From Paenarthrobacter aurescens TC1 (lineage in GTDB: Bacteria; Actinomycetota; Actinomycetes; Actinomycetales; Micrococcaceae), in the NCBI GenBank assembly GCA_000014925.1, contig CP000474.1:2294001-2358000 (forward strand): DNA of 64,000 nucleotides. Direction: 5' to 3'. Below the pieces are notes generated by a model. It had not been told where the DNA came from. It did no database searches and saw only the letters and a program-made list of their open reading frames with translations. Positions 38,838 through 46,289 of this stretch are shown here, piece by piece. Position numbers and translations under genes: made by a program. Each line of letters starts with the position of its first letter. Position 1 is the stretch's first letter.

Positions 38838-39590
38838 ATGGGAATGCTGGATAACAAGACCGCCATCGTCACGGGATCTTCCCGCGGAATCGGCGCCGAA
38901 GTTGCCAAGATCCTCGCAGGTGAGGGTGCCGCCGTCGTGGTTAACTATCGCCAGAAGGCGCCTCGCGCCAACAAGGTAGTAGCCGAAATCCAGGCAGCAG
39001 GCGGGCGTGCCGCTGCCGTAGGCGCGGACCTGACAACCGATGAAGGTGTTCACGCGCTGGCAAGCACCGCCATGGAGGAGTTCGGGTCCCTGGACGTACT
39101 GGTACTCAATGCCTCCGGTGGCATGGAATCGGGCATGGAAGAAGGGTACGCACTCAAACTGAACCGCGATGCCCAGATCAACATGCTCAATGCAGCCGTT
39201 CCCCTCATGCCCGAGGGTTCGCGCGTGGTCTTCGTCACCAGCCACCAGGCGCACTTCGTCGAAACCGTACCCACCATGCCCGAGTACGAGCCCGTGGCAA
39301 AGAGCAAGCGTGCCGGCGAGGACGCCCTGCGTGCGCTCCTGCCGAACCTTGCCGACAAGGGCATCTCCCTGGTTGTTGTATCCGGCGACATGATCGAGGG
39401 CACCGTGACGGCGACCTTGCTCGATCGCTCCAACCCGGGAGCCATCGAAGCCCGCCGCGCAGAAGCCGGCAAGCTGTACTCCGTGGAGGAATTCGCGGCC
39501 GAGGTCGCCAAGATGGTGACCGCGGACGTCGAATCCGGCCACACCGAATACGTGGGCGGCTCCGACTACTTCGGCAAAACCGCCGAGTAG
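38838..39590 (+). CDS. SDR family oxidoreductase with shifted active-site spacing
   Basis: A 250-residue short-chain dehydrogenase/reductase. The N-terminal cofactor motif TGSSRGIGAE is intact. The usual N-A-G is N-A-S-G-G, and Ser135 is present. The Tyr-Lys pair reads Y150-E-P-V-A-K155 rather than Y-x3-K, and Ser to Tyr spacing is 15 instead of about 13. Whether the site is rearranged or altered is unclear. ATG 38838 follows AAAAGGAGCACGA, a good ribosome site. Its substrate is unknown. A terminator hairpin follows. Confidence 0.85.
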   Translation: MGMLDNKTAIVTGSSRGIGAEVAKILAGEGAAVVVNYRQKAPRANKVVAEIQAAGGRAAAVGADLTTDEGVHALASTAMEEFGSLDVLVLNASGGMESGMEEGYALKLNRDAQINMLNAAVPLMPEGSRVVFVTSHQAHFVETVPTMPEYEPVAKSKRAGEDALRALLPNLADKGISLVVVSGDMIEGTVTATLLDRSNPGAIEARRAEAGKLYSVEEFAAEVAKMVTADVESGHTEYVGGSDYFGKTAE

Positions 39591-39609
39591 CGCGCACAGC
39601 AAACCAGCA

Positions 39610-39646
39610 GCGGTCCGGGACATACGTCCTGGACCGCTTCTCTTTA
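39610..39646 (+). terminator. Terminator after SDR gene
   Basis: An inverted repeat, GCGGTCC-G-GGAC with GTCC-T-GGACCGC (one internal mismatch), closes a four-base loop. It is followed by TTCTCTTT. Confidence 0.75.
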
Positions 39647-39715
39647 ACCAGCTTTCCAGCGTTAGCCAGCCTTCCGGAGCAGAAGATGACAATCCAATAA
39701 AACATTCGGATTTTT

Positions 39716-39745
39716 GCGTCACGAATTGGTGGTTATTGTCTTGCG
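39716..39745. repeat. Motif A copy 1 (AT-rich, upstream of ABC gene)
   Basis: GCGTCACGAATTGGTGG, followed by TTATTGTCTTGCG. A related sequence (CGTCACGAAATTGGTTTT, then GTTGTTTCG) occurs at 42258-42288 in the same orientation on the far side of the ABC/roadblock pair. The match is imperfect. Confidence 0.45.
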
Positions 39746-39931
39746 TTTTTAGCTTTGCATTAACGGACCTCATCTGATTGACTTTCCACAGCGCCCACGT
39801 CCCAAGCAGCAATCGAATTGCATAAACACGGACGGCGGGATTACGCCCAATCACCCAGCTCAGGCAGCAGGTGGAAACTTCACGGGGTGACTCCAGTGGC
39901 GGCTATTGTCCCTTTGCTTTAGGAGCTTTCT

Positions 39932-41434
39932 TTGGACCTGTTATTGCGCGCCGATGATATCCACGCCTCGTACGATCATCGGCGCATCCTTAAAGGCGTC
40001 GGACTTTCGGTACAACGCGGCGAGATACTGGGGTTAATTGGAACCAACGGTGCGGGAAAAACCACCCTTATGGGCGTACTGGCCGGATCTCATAAGCACG
40101 ATGCCGGATTGATGACGCTGGCCGGAGAAAAGTATGGGCCGGACTCTATGGAGGAAGCGCAGGCCTGCGGCGTCGGGCTCATCCCGCAGAACTTCCGCAT
40201 CGACCCTCAACTAAGCATTGCGGAGGCCATCTTTCGTGGCACTTTCCAAGCAGGCAAGCCCCATCACGAACTTCGTAACCAGGCATCCGAACTGATCCGG
40301 GACATCGGCATCAGCTTGGATCCCGACACGAAGGTCGGAACGCTGATTCGCGCTGAGCAAGCCCTTGTGGAAGTCCTGAGGATGGTTGCCGAGGAAGCCC
40401 AGTTGGTCATCATGGACGAGGTTGCCGCCTCGCTGCCGGACCATGATGTAGCTGTACTGCATCAGGTCTTGCGAATGCTGGTCCGGCAGGGACGGGCCAT
40501 CATCTACATCACGCATCGTCTGGATGAGGTCAGGTCCATTGCGCACCGCATAGCCGTCCTGAGGGAAGGCAGGGTGCACAAAATACTGGAAGCCAGCAGT
40601 ACTGACATCGATGAACTGGCATTCCTGCTGCTTCAACAAGAACTGGAAGGGAACGCCAGGCCCACTGACCCGGCTGGAGGTGACGAGGCCCTCCGGGTGG
40701 TTAACCTCAGCATGGAGGACCGGGTTCGGGAGGTCACCTTCAATGTGGCCAAGGGCGAGATTTTTGGCTTGGCTGGAACACATAGATCGGGCGTCTACGA
40801 GTTGGTCGAAGCGCTTGCGGGCGTCCGCCCCAGCACATCGGGCCACATCCATTTGCACGGTGAACCCGTACAGATTCGAGGGGTCCAGGATGCCTTGCGC
40901 CTGAAAATCGGCTACTTGTCCGATGCTGCAGACAATGGTGAGGCAACCGGCAGCATTATGGACGGCCTTCAGGCAAGCGCTAACGGGGGTGCCGCAAATC
41001 TACAGGATGAGGTTACCCAGCTTCGTGGAGTAGTTGAAGTTATTCGACGCATGCGCATCAGCACGACGAACATCCATGGCGACATCAGCACCTTGTCGGG
41101 GGGCGACCGCCAGAAAGTCCAGCTCGCGCAGTGGATGGCCACGGGCTGTGATGTGCTGATCCTTAGCCATCCAAGCCGTGGCATTGACATCGGCGCCAAA
41201 GACGCGGTTTACAAGATGCTCAACGAGCTCAGTCAGACAGGGGTAGCCATTATTCTCCTGTCGTCCGACTTATCCGAACTGGTCAGCTGGTGCCACCGCA
41301 TCGGCGTGATGCGCGACGGCGAACTTGTCACTATCGAGGCCAATGCCAACACCAATGAGGACGTATTGGTCCACCATATGTTGGGCGTGAAGTTTGAAAC
41401 CGGCGGAAGCGAGGCCCGTCGCGTGAGAAATTAA
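39932..41434 (+). CDS. Orphan double ABC ATPase of sugar-transporter type, one site degenerate
   Basis: A 500-residue protein with two NBDs in RbsA/MglA order. NBD1 keeps Walker A GTNGAGKTT (37-45) and Walker B IMDE (160-163), but its signature is LIRAEQ instead of LSxGQ. NBD2 has a good signature, LSGGDRQ (388-394), but a broken P-loop (GTHRSGV, 282-288) and SH in place of the Walker B DE (ILSHPSRG). One composite site (NBD1 Walker with NBD2 signature) should still bind ATP; the other is dead. No permease or binding protein is adjacent. The start is TTG 39932, after AGGAG. It converges with a roadblock gene. Confidence 0.82.
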   Translation: MDLLLRADDIHASYDHRRILKGVGLSVQRGEILGLIGTNGAGKTTLMGVLAGSHKHDAGLMTLAGEKYGPDSMEEAQACGVGLIPQNFRIDPQLSIAEAIFRGTFQAGKPHHELRNQASELIRDIGISLDPDTKVGTLIRAEQALVEVLRMVAEEAQLVIMDEVAASLPDHDVAVLHQVLRMLVRQGRAIIYITHRLDEVRSIAHRIAVLREGRVHKILEASSTDIDELAFLLLQQELEGNARPTDPAGGDEALRVVNLSMEDRVREVTFNVAKGEIFGLAGTHRSGVYELVEALAGVRPSTSGHIHLHGEPVQIRGVQDALRLKIGYLSDAADNGEATGSIMDGLQASANGGAANLQDEVTQLRGVVEVIRRMRISTTNIHGDISTLSGGDRQKVQLAQWMATGCDVLILSHPSRGIDIGAKDAVYKMLNELSQTGVAIILLSSDLSELVSWCHRIGVMRDGELVTIEANANTNEDVLVHHMLGVKFETGGSEARRVRN

Positions 41435-41455
41435 CGCGCTTCTGATTGCTGAAGT

Positions 41456-41496
41456 GCAAAGGGGACGGTGGCACAGAAGCACACCGTCCCCTTTGC
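41456..41496. terminator. Bidirectional terminator between ABC and roadblock genes
   Basis: A 15-bp perfect stem (GCAAAGGGGACGGTG with CACCGTCCCCTTTGC) closes an 11-base loop. A/T-rich ends on both sides fit termination of both convergent genes. Confidence 0.85.
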
Positions 41497-41514
41497 TTTG
41501 CCCTCAGGGGTTTG

Positions 41515-41883
41515 TCAGATGGTGATGTCCTTGGCGAGGTTCTTGAGCTTGTGCCTGGCCAGCGCCAGGTTGGCGTACGTGCGATCGAGTACCAGATAGA
41601 CGAAGAGGCCTCTGGAACCGCTTGAGTTCAGAACGTTGATGAGGTGGTACTGCGTGCCCAACGTAATAAGAATGTCGTCAATGTCGCTGTCAATGCTGAG
41701 ATCGGCCATGGTGCGCAGCTTGGCGCTCACTACATTTGAGTTGCCCGCGGCAGCAACGCCCAGGTCGAAGCCCGGGTTTCCGCCTTGGGCCAAGGCCATG
41801 CCGCTGGAATAATCCACCACGGCCGCACCGGTGGCCCCTTCAATGGCCAGTAGTTGCTTGATGGCCTCATCGAGTGTGCTCAT
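41515..41883 (-). CDS. Roadblock/LC7-domain protein
   Basis: A 122-residue single-domain protein of roadblock/LC7 type. It begins MSTLDEAIKQLLAIEGATGAAVVDYSSGMALA, the standard first helix-turn-strand. DIDDILITLGTQYHLINVL and LFVYLVLDRTYANLALARHKL form the sheet and final helix. Roadblock proteins regulate small GTPases or form polymeric scaffolds. No MglA-like GTPase is nearby, only the convergent ABC ATPase. ATG 41883 is chosen; the open frame continues 75 codons upstream through AT-rich, unconserved sequence. Confidence 0.85.
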   Translation of the reverse strand: MSTLDEAIKQLLAIEGATGAAVVDYSSGMALAQGGNPGFDLGVAAAGNSNVVSAKLRTMADLSIDSDIDDILITLGTQYHLINVLNSSGSRGLFVYLVLDRTYANLALARHKLKNLAKDITI

Positions 41884-42165
41884 ATCGGGTTGTTCCTGTT
41901 CTGTTGTGTAACCGGAGGTATCCGTGCAGTCGGCAGTTCGGATTGCATCCACTCCGTAGAGATTCGCGTGGAAAATCTCATGGAGGGGCGTAAAGGGCTC
42001 GTCTTGCGGGGCGTGGTCATATCCAGCCGATTCGAATCTCACGATGCGTTTCCGCCATTTCCACCCTCGTTCCGAACGGCTCATTTTATGCCCCCGCATT
42101 TCCATCATCCCGACCTACCGCCTGCTATGCGGAGTTACTTATAGGACTCTTCACTTTACACAAAA

Positions 42166-42241
42166 AGTATCAGTTCGATGCAACAGGATTTACGCACCCC
42201 CGGCAAATACGCACGTGGTCGGCAATTAGTATCAGTTCGAT
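42166..42241. repeat. 14-bp direct repeat pair
   Basis: AGTATCAGTTCGAT occurs exactly at 42166-42179 and 42228-42241, 62 bp apart, about 280-360 bp upstream of the roadblock start. The spacing is near six helical turns. Possible operators, or remnants of an insertion. Confidence 0.8.
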
Positions 42242-42257
42242 AAATTACCGCAAATTC

Positions 42258-42288
42258 TTCGTCACGAAATTGGTTTTGTTGTTTCGCC
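42258..42288. repeat. Motif A copy 2 (AT-rich, upstream of roadblock gene)
   Basis: TTCGTCACGAAATTGGTTTT, then GTTGTTTCGCC. It is the imperfect partner of 39716-39745. The two copies flank the ABC/roadblock pair in the same orientation, about 2.5 kb apart. Confidence 0.45.
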
Positions 42289-42326
42289 ACAGCCACCATG
42301 GCTCGGGTGGGGCATGCGGTCATGCA

Positions 42327-42359
42327 GAAGCACCGGTGGAAAAATTCCACCGGTGCTTC
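42327..42359 (-). terminator. Hairpin downstream of serB
   Basis: A 15-bp perfect stem (GAAGCACCGGTGGAA with TTCCACCGGTGCTTC) closes a three-base loop, AAA. It lies about 45 bp beyond the serB stop. There is no U tract on the minus strand, so termination efficiency is uncertain. Confidence 0.65.
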
Positions 42360-42378
42360 AATCATGCGATCGTGAGGC

Positions 42379-42398
42379 GGCGTCGCGCGGGCGACGCC
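42379..42398 (-). terminator. Small GC hairpin at serB 3' end
   Basis: An 8-bp stem (GGCGTCGC with GCGACGCC) closes a four-base loop, four bases beyond the serB stop codon. It may act with the larger hairpin at 42327-42359. Confidence 0.4.
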
Positions 42399-42402
42399 TG
42401 AA

Positions 42403-43296
42403 TCAGACGTTGGCGATATGCCGCACGGCGTCCAGATACGGGATGGTAATAACAGCGTCGGCTACTGCGCGCACGGCCGGTTTGGCGTTGAAGGCAATTC
42501 CTATGCCGGCAGCACCGAGCATGTCCAGGTCATTGGCACCGTCGCCCACCGCAATGGTGTGCTCAAGGCCGATGCCTTCCTCAGCCGCCCATTCACGCAA
42601 GTACTTTTCCTTCGCGGCCCGATCGATGACCGCGCCAAGTACCTTACCGGTCAAGGCGCCGTCGATGATCTCGAGCTCGTTGGCAATCCAATAGTCCAGG
42701 CCGAGTTGCTCGGCGATGGGACCCAGGATCTGGTTAAAGCCGCCGGACACCACCGCCACCACGTGGCCGGCCTCCTTAAACGCGGCTACCAATTCTGCCG
42801 CTCCAAGACTTAGGCGCACCTCTTGGCGAACAGAATCGACGACGTCGGCCGGCAGGCCGGCGAGGACGGCAACGCGTGCGTGCAGGCTCTGGGCGAAGTC
42901 CAACTCTCCGCGCATGGCAGCCTCCGTGACGGCGGCGACTTCCTCGCGCTTGCCGGCGTGCGCCGCCAACAGCTCGATGACCTCTTGCTGGATCAGGGTT
43001 GAATCCACATCCATGATCAGAAGCTTCCGGGGGGCCCGGCGCAGGGCCTCCGGAACAATGGCTGTGTCCACCCCTGCCTTAGCGGCTTCCGCCACGAGCC
43101 GCCGCACGGTCAAGAGATCCGCATCCGTGTCAGCGCCGACGATGAGTTCGGCCGTATGCACAGCGAAGCGCTCGTCACCGCCGTGTGATTCCGATGACAC
43201 CGAGGCACCGGCGTTGGCTAGTACCTTGAGCAGGTTTTCCAGTGATTCGGGGGACAAATTCACGCCGTAGCTGACTGCAGCCAAGTTCGAAGTCAT
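42403..43296 (-). CDS. serB: Phosphoserine phosphatase
   Basis: Dephosphorylates phosphoserine, the last step of serine synthesis. It has 297 residues. The HAD motif I is MDVDSTLIQQEVIELLA (catalytic Asp in DVDST), motif II is VVSGGFNQI, motif III includes AAKEKYL, and motif IV is VGDGANDLDML. The N-terminal 80 residues form an ACT-like regulatory part, as in other long SerB proteins. ATG 43296 is used. It diverges from the ABC ATPase gene at 43407. Confidence 0.95.
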   Translation of the reverse strand: MTSNLAAVSYGVNLSPESLENLLKVLANAGASVSSESHGGDERFAVHTAELIVGADTDADLLTVRRLVAEAAKAGVDTAIVPEALRRAPRKLLIMDVDSTLIQQEVIELLAAHAGKREEVAAVTEAAMRGELDFAQSLHARVAVLAGLPADVVDSVRQEVRLSLGAAELVAAFKEAGHVVAVVSGGFNQILGPIAEQLGLDYWIANELEIIDGALTGKVLGAVIDRAAKEKYLREWAAEEGIGLEHTIAVGDGANDLDMLGAAGIGIAFNAKPAVRAVADAVITIPYLDAVRHIANV

Positions 43297-43406
43297 GGCC
43301 TCAATCCTACTGAGGCTGCCGCGGGCACCCGAATTCGTTTCGGCTGGTAAAGCAGGAGAAACCCCGGTTATCAGTCATGTGCATTTTTGTCCTAGTGTCT
43401 ACTGCT

Positions 43407-44192
43407 ATGAGTGATGTTCTGGAATTGGCTTCCGTCAGCGTTGTCCGAGGCAAGAAGACCCTGCTGGACAAGGTCGATTGGGAAGTCAACGAAGGCGAAC
43501 GCTGGGTCATCCTGGGGCCGAACGGCGCCGGTAAGACCACCCTTCTCCAGATTGCTGCCGCCCGCATGCACCCAAGCAGCGGCAGGGCAGGGATCCTTGA
43601 CGAGACAATGGGGCGTGTTGACGTCTTTGAACTCCGCCCACGCATCGGCCTTTCATCGGCGGCACTCGCTACACAGATTCCTGAACACGAGAACGTCCTG
43701 AACGTCGTTGTCACCGCAGCCTACGGCGTCACCGGACGCTGGCGCGAGGGATATGAACGCGACGACGAACGCCGCGCCTTCGGTCTGCTGAACGACTGGG
43801 GGATGGGTCCCTTGTTGAACCGCACCTTTGCCACCCTGTCCGAGGGCGAGCGCAAACGCGTCCAGATCGCCCGTGCGCTCATGACCGACCCTGAATTGCT
43901 GCTCCTGGACGAGCCGGCAGCAGGCCTTGACCTCGGCGGACGCGAAGAACTGGTGCACAAGCTTGGCGAGCTCGCCAGCGACGAAGCAGCACCGGCGATG
44001 GTCCTTGTCACCCATCACCTTGAGGAAGTGCCGCCGGGATTCACTCACGCCATGCTGCTCCGCGAAGGCGGAGTGGTCGCTGCCGGCCCCATCAAGGAAG
44101 TCCTCACCGACGAGCACCTCAGCAACACCTTCGGCCTGGCCTTGGATGTTTCGGAAAACGCCGGCCGTTACACGGCTACTGCCCGGCGCTAG
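43407..44192 (+). CDS. Stand-alone ABC ATPase (YlmA/ModF-like)
   Basis: A 261-residue soluble ABC ATPase. Walker A is GPNGAGKTTLLQ, the signature LSEGERKRVQIA, Walker B LLLLDEPAAGLDL, and the switch His is in VTHHLEEV. The sequence resembles the YlmA group of ATPases, whose partners are unknown. No permease with ABC topology is adjacent; the next gene encodes a TSUP transporter 19 bp downstream. The start is ATG 43407 (MSDVLELASV); an upstream frame ten codons longer is unlikely. Confidence 0.85.
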   Translation: MSDVLELASVSVVRGKKTLLDKVDWEVNEGERWVILGPNGAGKTTLLQIAAARMHPSSGRAGILDETMGRVDVFELRPRIGLSSAALATQIPEHENVLNVVVTAAYGVTGRWREGYERDDERRAFGLLNDWGMGPLLNRTFATLSEGERKRVQIARALMTDPELLLLDEPAAGLDLGGREELVHKLGELASDEAAPAMVLVTHHLEEVPPGFTHAMLLREGGVVAAGPIKEVLTDEHLSNTFGLALDVSENAGRYTATARR

Positions 44193-44211
44193 AGGGGTTC
44201 TGTAACTTACT

Positions 44212-44997
44212 GTGGAGATTCTTAGCAGCATTCTGGTCTTTTTCGCGGGCTTGTGGGCCGGCACCATCAATGCCGTAGTCGGCTCCGGCACGCTTGTGAC
44301 ATTCCCCGTGCTGATAGCACTGGGAGTGACACCGGTTGTCGCGTCCATGAGCAACGCCATGGGCCTGGTGGCTGGAACGGCCGCGGGAGCGTGGGGCTAT
44401 CGGCGAGAGCTGGCGGGCCGGGGAAGGCAGTTGATGAAGCTGCTTCCGGCCTCCCTGCTGGGCGGCATCACCGGCGCATGGCTCTTGCTGCATTTGCCGG
44501 AAAAGGTCTTCCATTATGTGGCCCCCGTCCTTTTGGTGCTGGCCCTTCTGATGGTGCTGTTCCAGCCCAAGCTGCAGGCGTGGATTCGTAGCCGGGAACA
44601 GAATCCAGAGCATGCCATCCGGGACCGAAGCCACGGGATCCTTCTGGTGGTTCTTGTTTACTTGGCCGGCGTCTACGGCGGCTATTTCGTTGCCGCGCAG
44701 GGCATTCTCCTGGTCGGTATCCTTGGGGTGTTCCTTACGGGCACCATGCAAAACGCCAACGCCATGAAGAACATCCTGGTGCTCGGTGTGAACATGGTGG
44801 CGGCCATCTCTTACCTGATCTTCGCCTTCGACCGCATCAACTGGCTCGTTGTTCTGCTCATCGCCGTAAGCTCCACCATCGGCGGACTTGTGGGTGCCAA
44901 AGTGGGCCGGAAGTTGTCGCCCCGGGTTCTCAGGGCGGTCATCTTCACCCTCGGCATCGTGGCCCTCGGCTTCATGATCGCCAATCTGCTGAAATAA
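44212..44997 (+). CDS. TSUP family permease (TauE/SafE)
   Basis: A 261-residue polytopic membrane protein with seven to eight helices and the family start GTINAVVGSGTLVTFPVL. The second half repeats the theme at YLAGVYGGYFVAAQGILL. TSUP members export or import sulfite, sulfoacetate or other sulfonated and organic anions; the substrate here is unknown. GTG 44212 is 19 bp after the ABC ATPase gene, so they are probably co-transcribed, although TSUP proteins are not ABC-driven. Confidence 0.88.
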   Translation: MEILSSILVFFAGLWAGTINAVVGSGTLVTFPVLIALGVTPVVASMSNAMGLVAGTAAGAWGYRRELAGRGRQLMKLLPASLLGGITGAWLLLHLPEKVFHYVAPVLLVLALLMVLFQPKLQAWIRSREQNPEHAIRDRSHGILLVVLVYLAGVYGGYFVAAQGILLVGILGVFLTGTMQNANAMKNILVLGVNMVAAISYLIFAFDRINWLVVLLIAVSSTIGGLVGAKVGRKLSPRVLRAVIFTLGIVALGFMIANLLK

Positions 44998-45004
44998 TCG
45001 CCCG

Positions 45005-45814
45005 GTGACCTTCCACTACCTTGAGTCCGCAGCTGATCCACGAGTCACGGACTACACCACGCTCACTGACGTACACCTCCGGAAACTTCGCGAGCCGCGG
45101 GAAGGCATGTACATCGCCGAATCCTCCAAAGTCCTCCGGAGGGCACTGGCGGCAGGCCACCAGCCACGTTCCTTTTTCCTGGCAGAGAAGTGGCTCGAGG
45201 ACTTGGACGACGTCTTCAAAGCCCACCCTGATGTTCCGGTCTACATCGGCAAGGCATCCTTGCTGGAGGAAATCACCGGATTCCATCTGCACCGCGGTGC
45301 CATGGCTGCCATGCACCGGCCGGCTCCGGTTCCGTTGGCGACCCTCCTGGCGAACGCGCAGCGAATCGCCGTCCTGGAGGACATCGTGGACCACACCAAC
45401 GTGGGGGCCATCTTCCGTTCCGCCGCCGCACTCGGAGTAGATGCTGTGCTGGTCTCCCCGCGTTGCGGGGACCCGCTCTATAGGCGAAGTGTCCGGGTCA
45501 GCATGGGCACTGTTTTCCAGGTTCCCTGGGCGCGGCTGGAAAGCTGGCCGGACCACCTCGCTCAGCTGAAAGAGCAGGGGTTCACAGTGGCGGCTATGGA
45601 GCTGACCGATAACGCAGTGGACCTGGACGATCTTGCGGCAAGGAAGATCCCCAAACTGGCCCTGGTGCTTGGAACCGAAGGTGCTGGCATGAGCGAGGAG
45701 ACATTGGCCGCCGTCGACCTCGCCGTCAAGATTCCCATGCGTGCCGGCGTCGATTCGCTCAACGTCGCAGCCGCCTCGGCAGTGGCGTTTTGGGAACTCC
45801 GTCCGCGCGATTGA
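45005..45814 (+). CDS. SpoU/TrmH-family RNA 2'-O-methyltransferase
   Basis: A 269-residue SPOUT methyltransferase that uses SAM to 2'-O-methylate tRNA or rRNA. An N-terminal substrate-binding part (EGMYIAESSKVLRRAL) leads to the knotted catalytic domain with VDHTNVGAIFRSAAALG (motif 1), LVLGTEGAGM (motif 2) and SLNVAAASAVAFWEL (motif 3). The GTG start at 45005 is eight bases after the TSUP stop. The exact RNA target cannot be assigned. Confidence 0.9.
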   Translation: MTFHYLESAADPRVTDYTTLTDVHLRKLREPREGMYIAESSKVLRRALAAGHQPRSFFLAEKWLEDLDDVFKAHPDVPVYIGKASLLEEITGFHLHRGAMAAMHRPAPVPLATLLANAQRIAVLEDIVDHTNVGAIFRSAAALGVDAVLVSPRCGDPLYRRSVRVSMGTVFQVPWARLESWPDHLAQLKEQGFTVAAMELTDNAVDLDDLAARKIPKLALVLGTEGAGMSEETLAAVDLAVKIPMRAGVDSLNVAAASAVAFWELRPRD

Positions 45815-45914
45815 TTGCAGTTCGTACGGGGTGGCCGTTTCCGCTATGATTGGTTGTTGGCCCAGCCGCTGGAATGTTCACATTGCAGCCAAGGTCCACC
45901 TCCATTCATACCTG

Positions 45915-45936
45915 GCAGCTGGCAAAATCCAGTTGC
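45915..45936 (+). ncRNA. Candidate ribosomal-protein L31 leader hairpin
   Basis: An 8-bp stem (GCAGCTGG with CCAGTTGC, one G-T pair) with loop CAAAAT, ending 20 bases before the rpmE2 start. Autogenous L31 leaders are described in actinobacteria; whether this matches that motif needs a covariance search. Confidence 0.3.
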
Positions 45937-45955
45937 GCGAACAAAAGGTCCCATT

Positions 45956-46213
45956 ATGAAGTCTGATATCCACCCGAAGTACGAAGCTGTTGTTTTCAAC
46001 GACCTGGCTTCCGGTACGCAGTTCCTGACCAAGTCCACCGTGTCTTCTTCGAAGACCATCGAGTGGGAAGACGGAAACACCTACCCGGTTATCGACGTCG
46101 AAATCTCTTCGGAGTCCCACCCGTTCTACACGGGCAAGCAGCGCATCATGGACTCCGCTGGCCGCGTCGAGCGCTTCAACGCTCGCTTCAAGGGCTTCGG
46201 CGGCAAGAAGTAA
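45956..46213 (+). CDS. rpmE2: 50S ribosomal protein L31 type B
   Basis: An 85-residue large-subunit protein. It starts [16 protein letters not shown] and ends [13 protein letters not shown]. It lacks the C-x2-C zinc cysteines of type A L31, so it is the zinc-independent (C-minus) form, often the one induced by zinc limitation. No clear Zur palindrome is seen upstream. ATG 45956 is used; the frame is open upstream but lacks family sequence. A strong terminator follows. Confidence 0.95.
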   Translation: MKSDIHPKYEAVVFNDLASGTQFLTKSTVSSSKTIEWEDGNTYPVIDVEISSESHPFYTGKQRIMDSAGRVERFNARFKGFGGKK

Positions 46214-46235
46214 CCACTTCACCCCAAGGCTTTTC

Positions 46236-46274
46236 AAAGCCCGCATTGCCGGATTTCCGGCAATGCGGGCTTTT
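46236..46274 (+). terminator. Strong terminator after rpmE2
   Basis: A 17-bp perfect stem (AAAGCCCGCATTGCCGG with CCGGCAATGCGGGCTTT) with a four-base loop and TTTT at the end. It lies immediately before the lipoate ligase start. Confidence 0.9.
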
Positions 46275-46289
46275 GCGTTTTCCGGCAAG

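Larger units (their letters stand above)
39591..39931. other. AT-richer intergenic region before the orphan ABC ATPase
   Basis: About 340 bp. The first part holds the SDR terminator; the middle (about 39690-39790) is visibly AT-richer than the window; the last part contains the likely promoter and AGGAG site of the ABC gene. No ORF is convincing. A motif at 39716-39745 recurs in related form at 42258-42288. Confidence 0.5.
41884..42402. other. AT-rich intergenic region between roadblock gene and serB
   Basis: About 520 bp without a supported gene. It must contain the roadblock promoter (leftward). It holds a 14-bp direct repeat, a copy of motif A, and two hairpins next to serB. Short ORFs across it show no ribosome sites or recognisable protein features. 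Base composition is clearly AT-richer than the window between about 42130 and 42290. Confidence 0.55.

Noticed and set aside
41854..42229. Short plus-strand ORFs in the AT-rich gap before serB
   Set aside because: No ribosome binding sites, no recognisable sequence, and partly antisense to the roadblock gene.
39690..42300. Insertion sequence or prophage remnant
   Set aside because: No transposase, integrase or terminal inverted repeats; only loosely similar direct motifs, so kept as a finding rather than called a mobile element.
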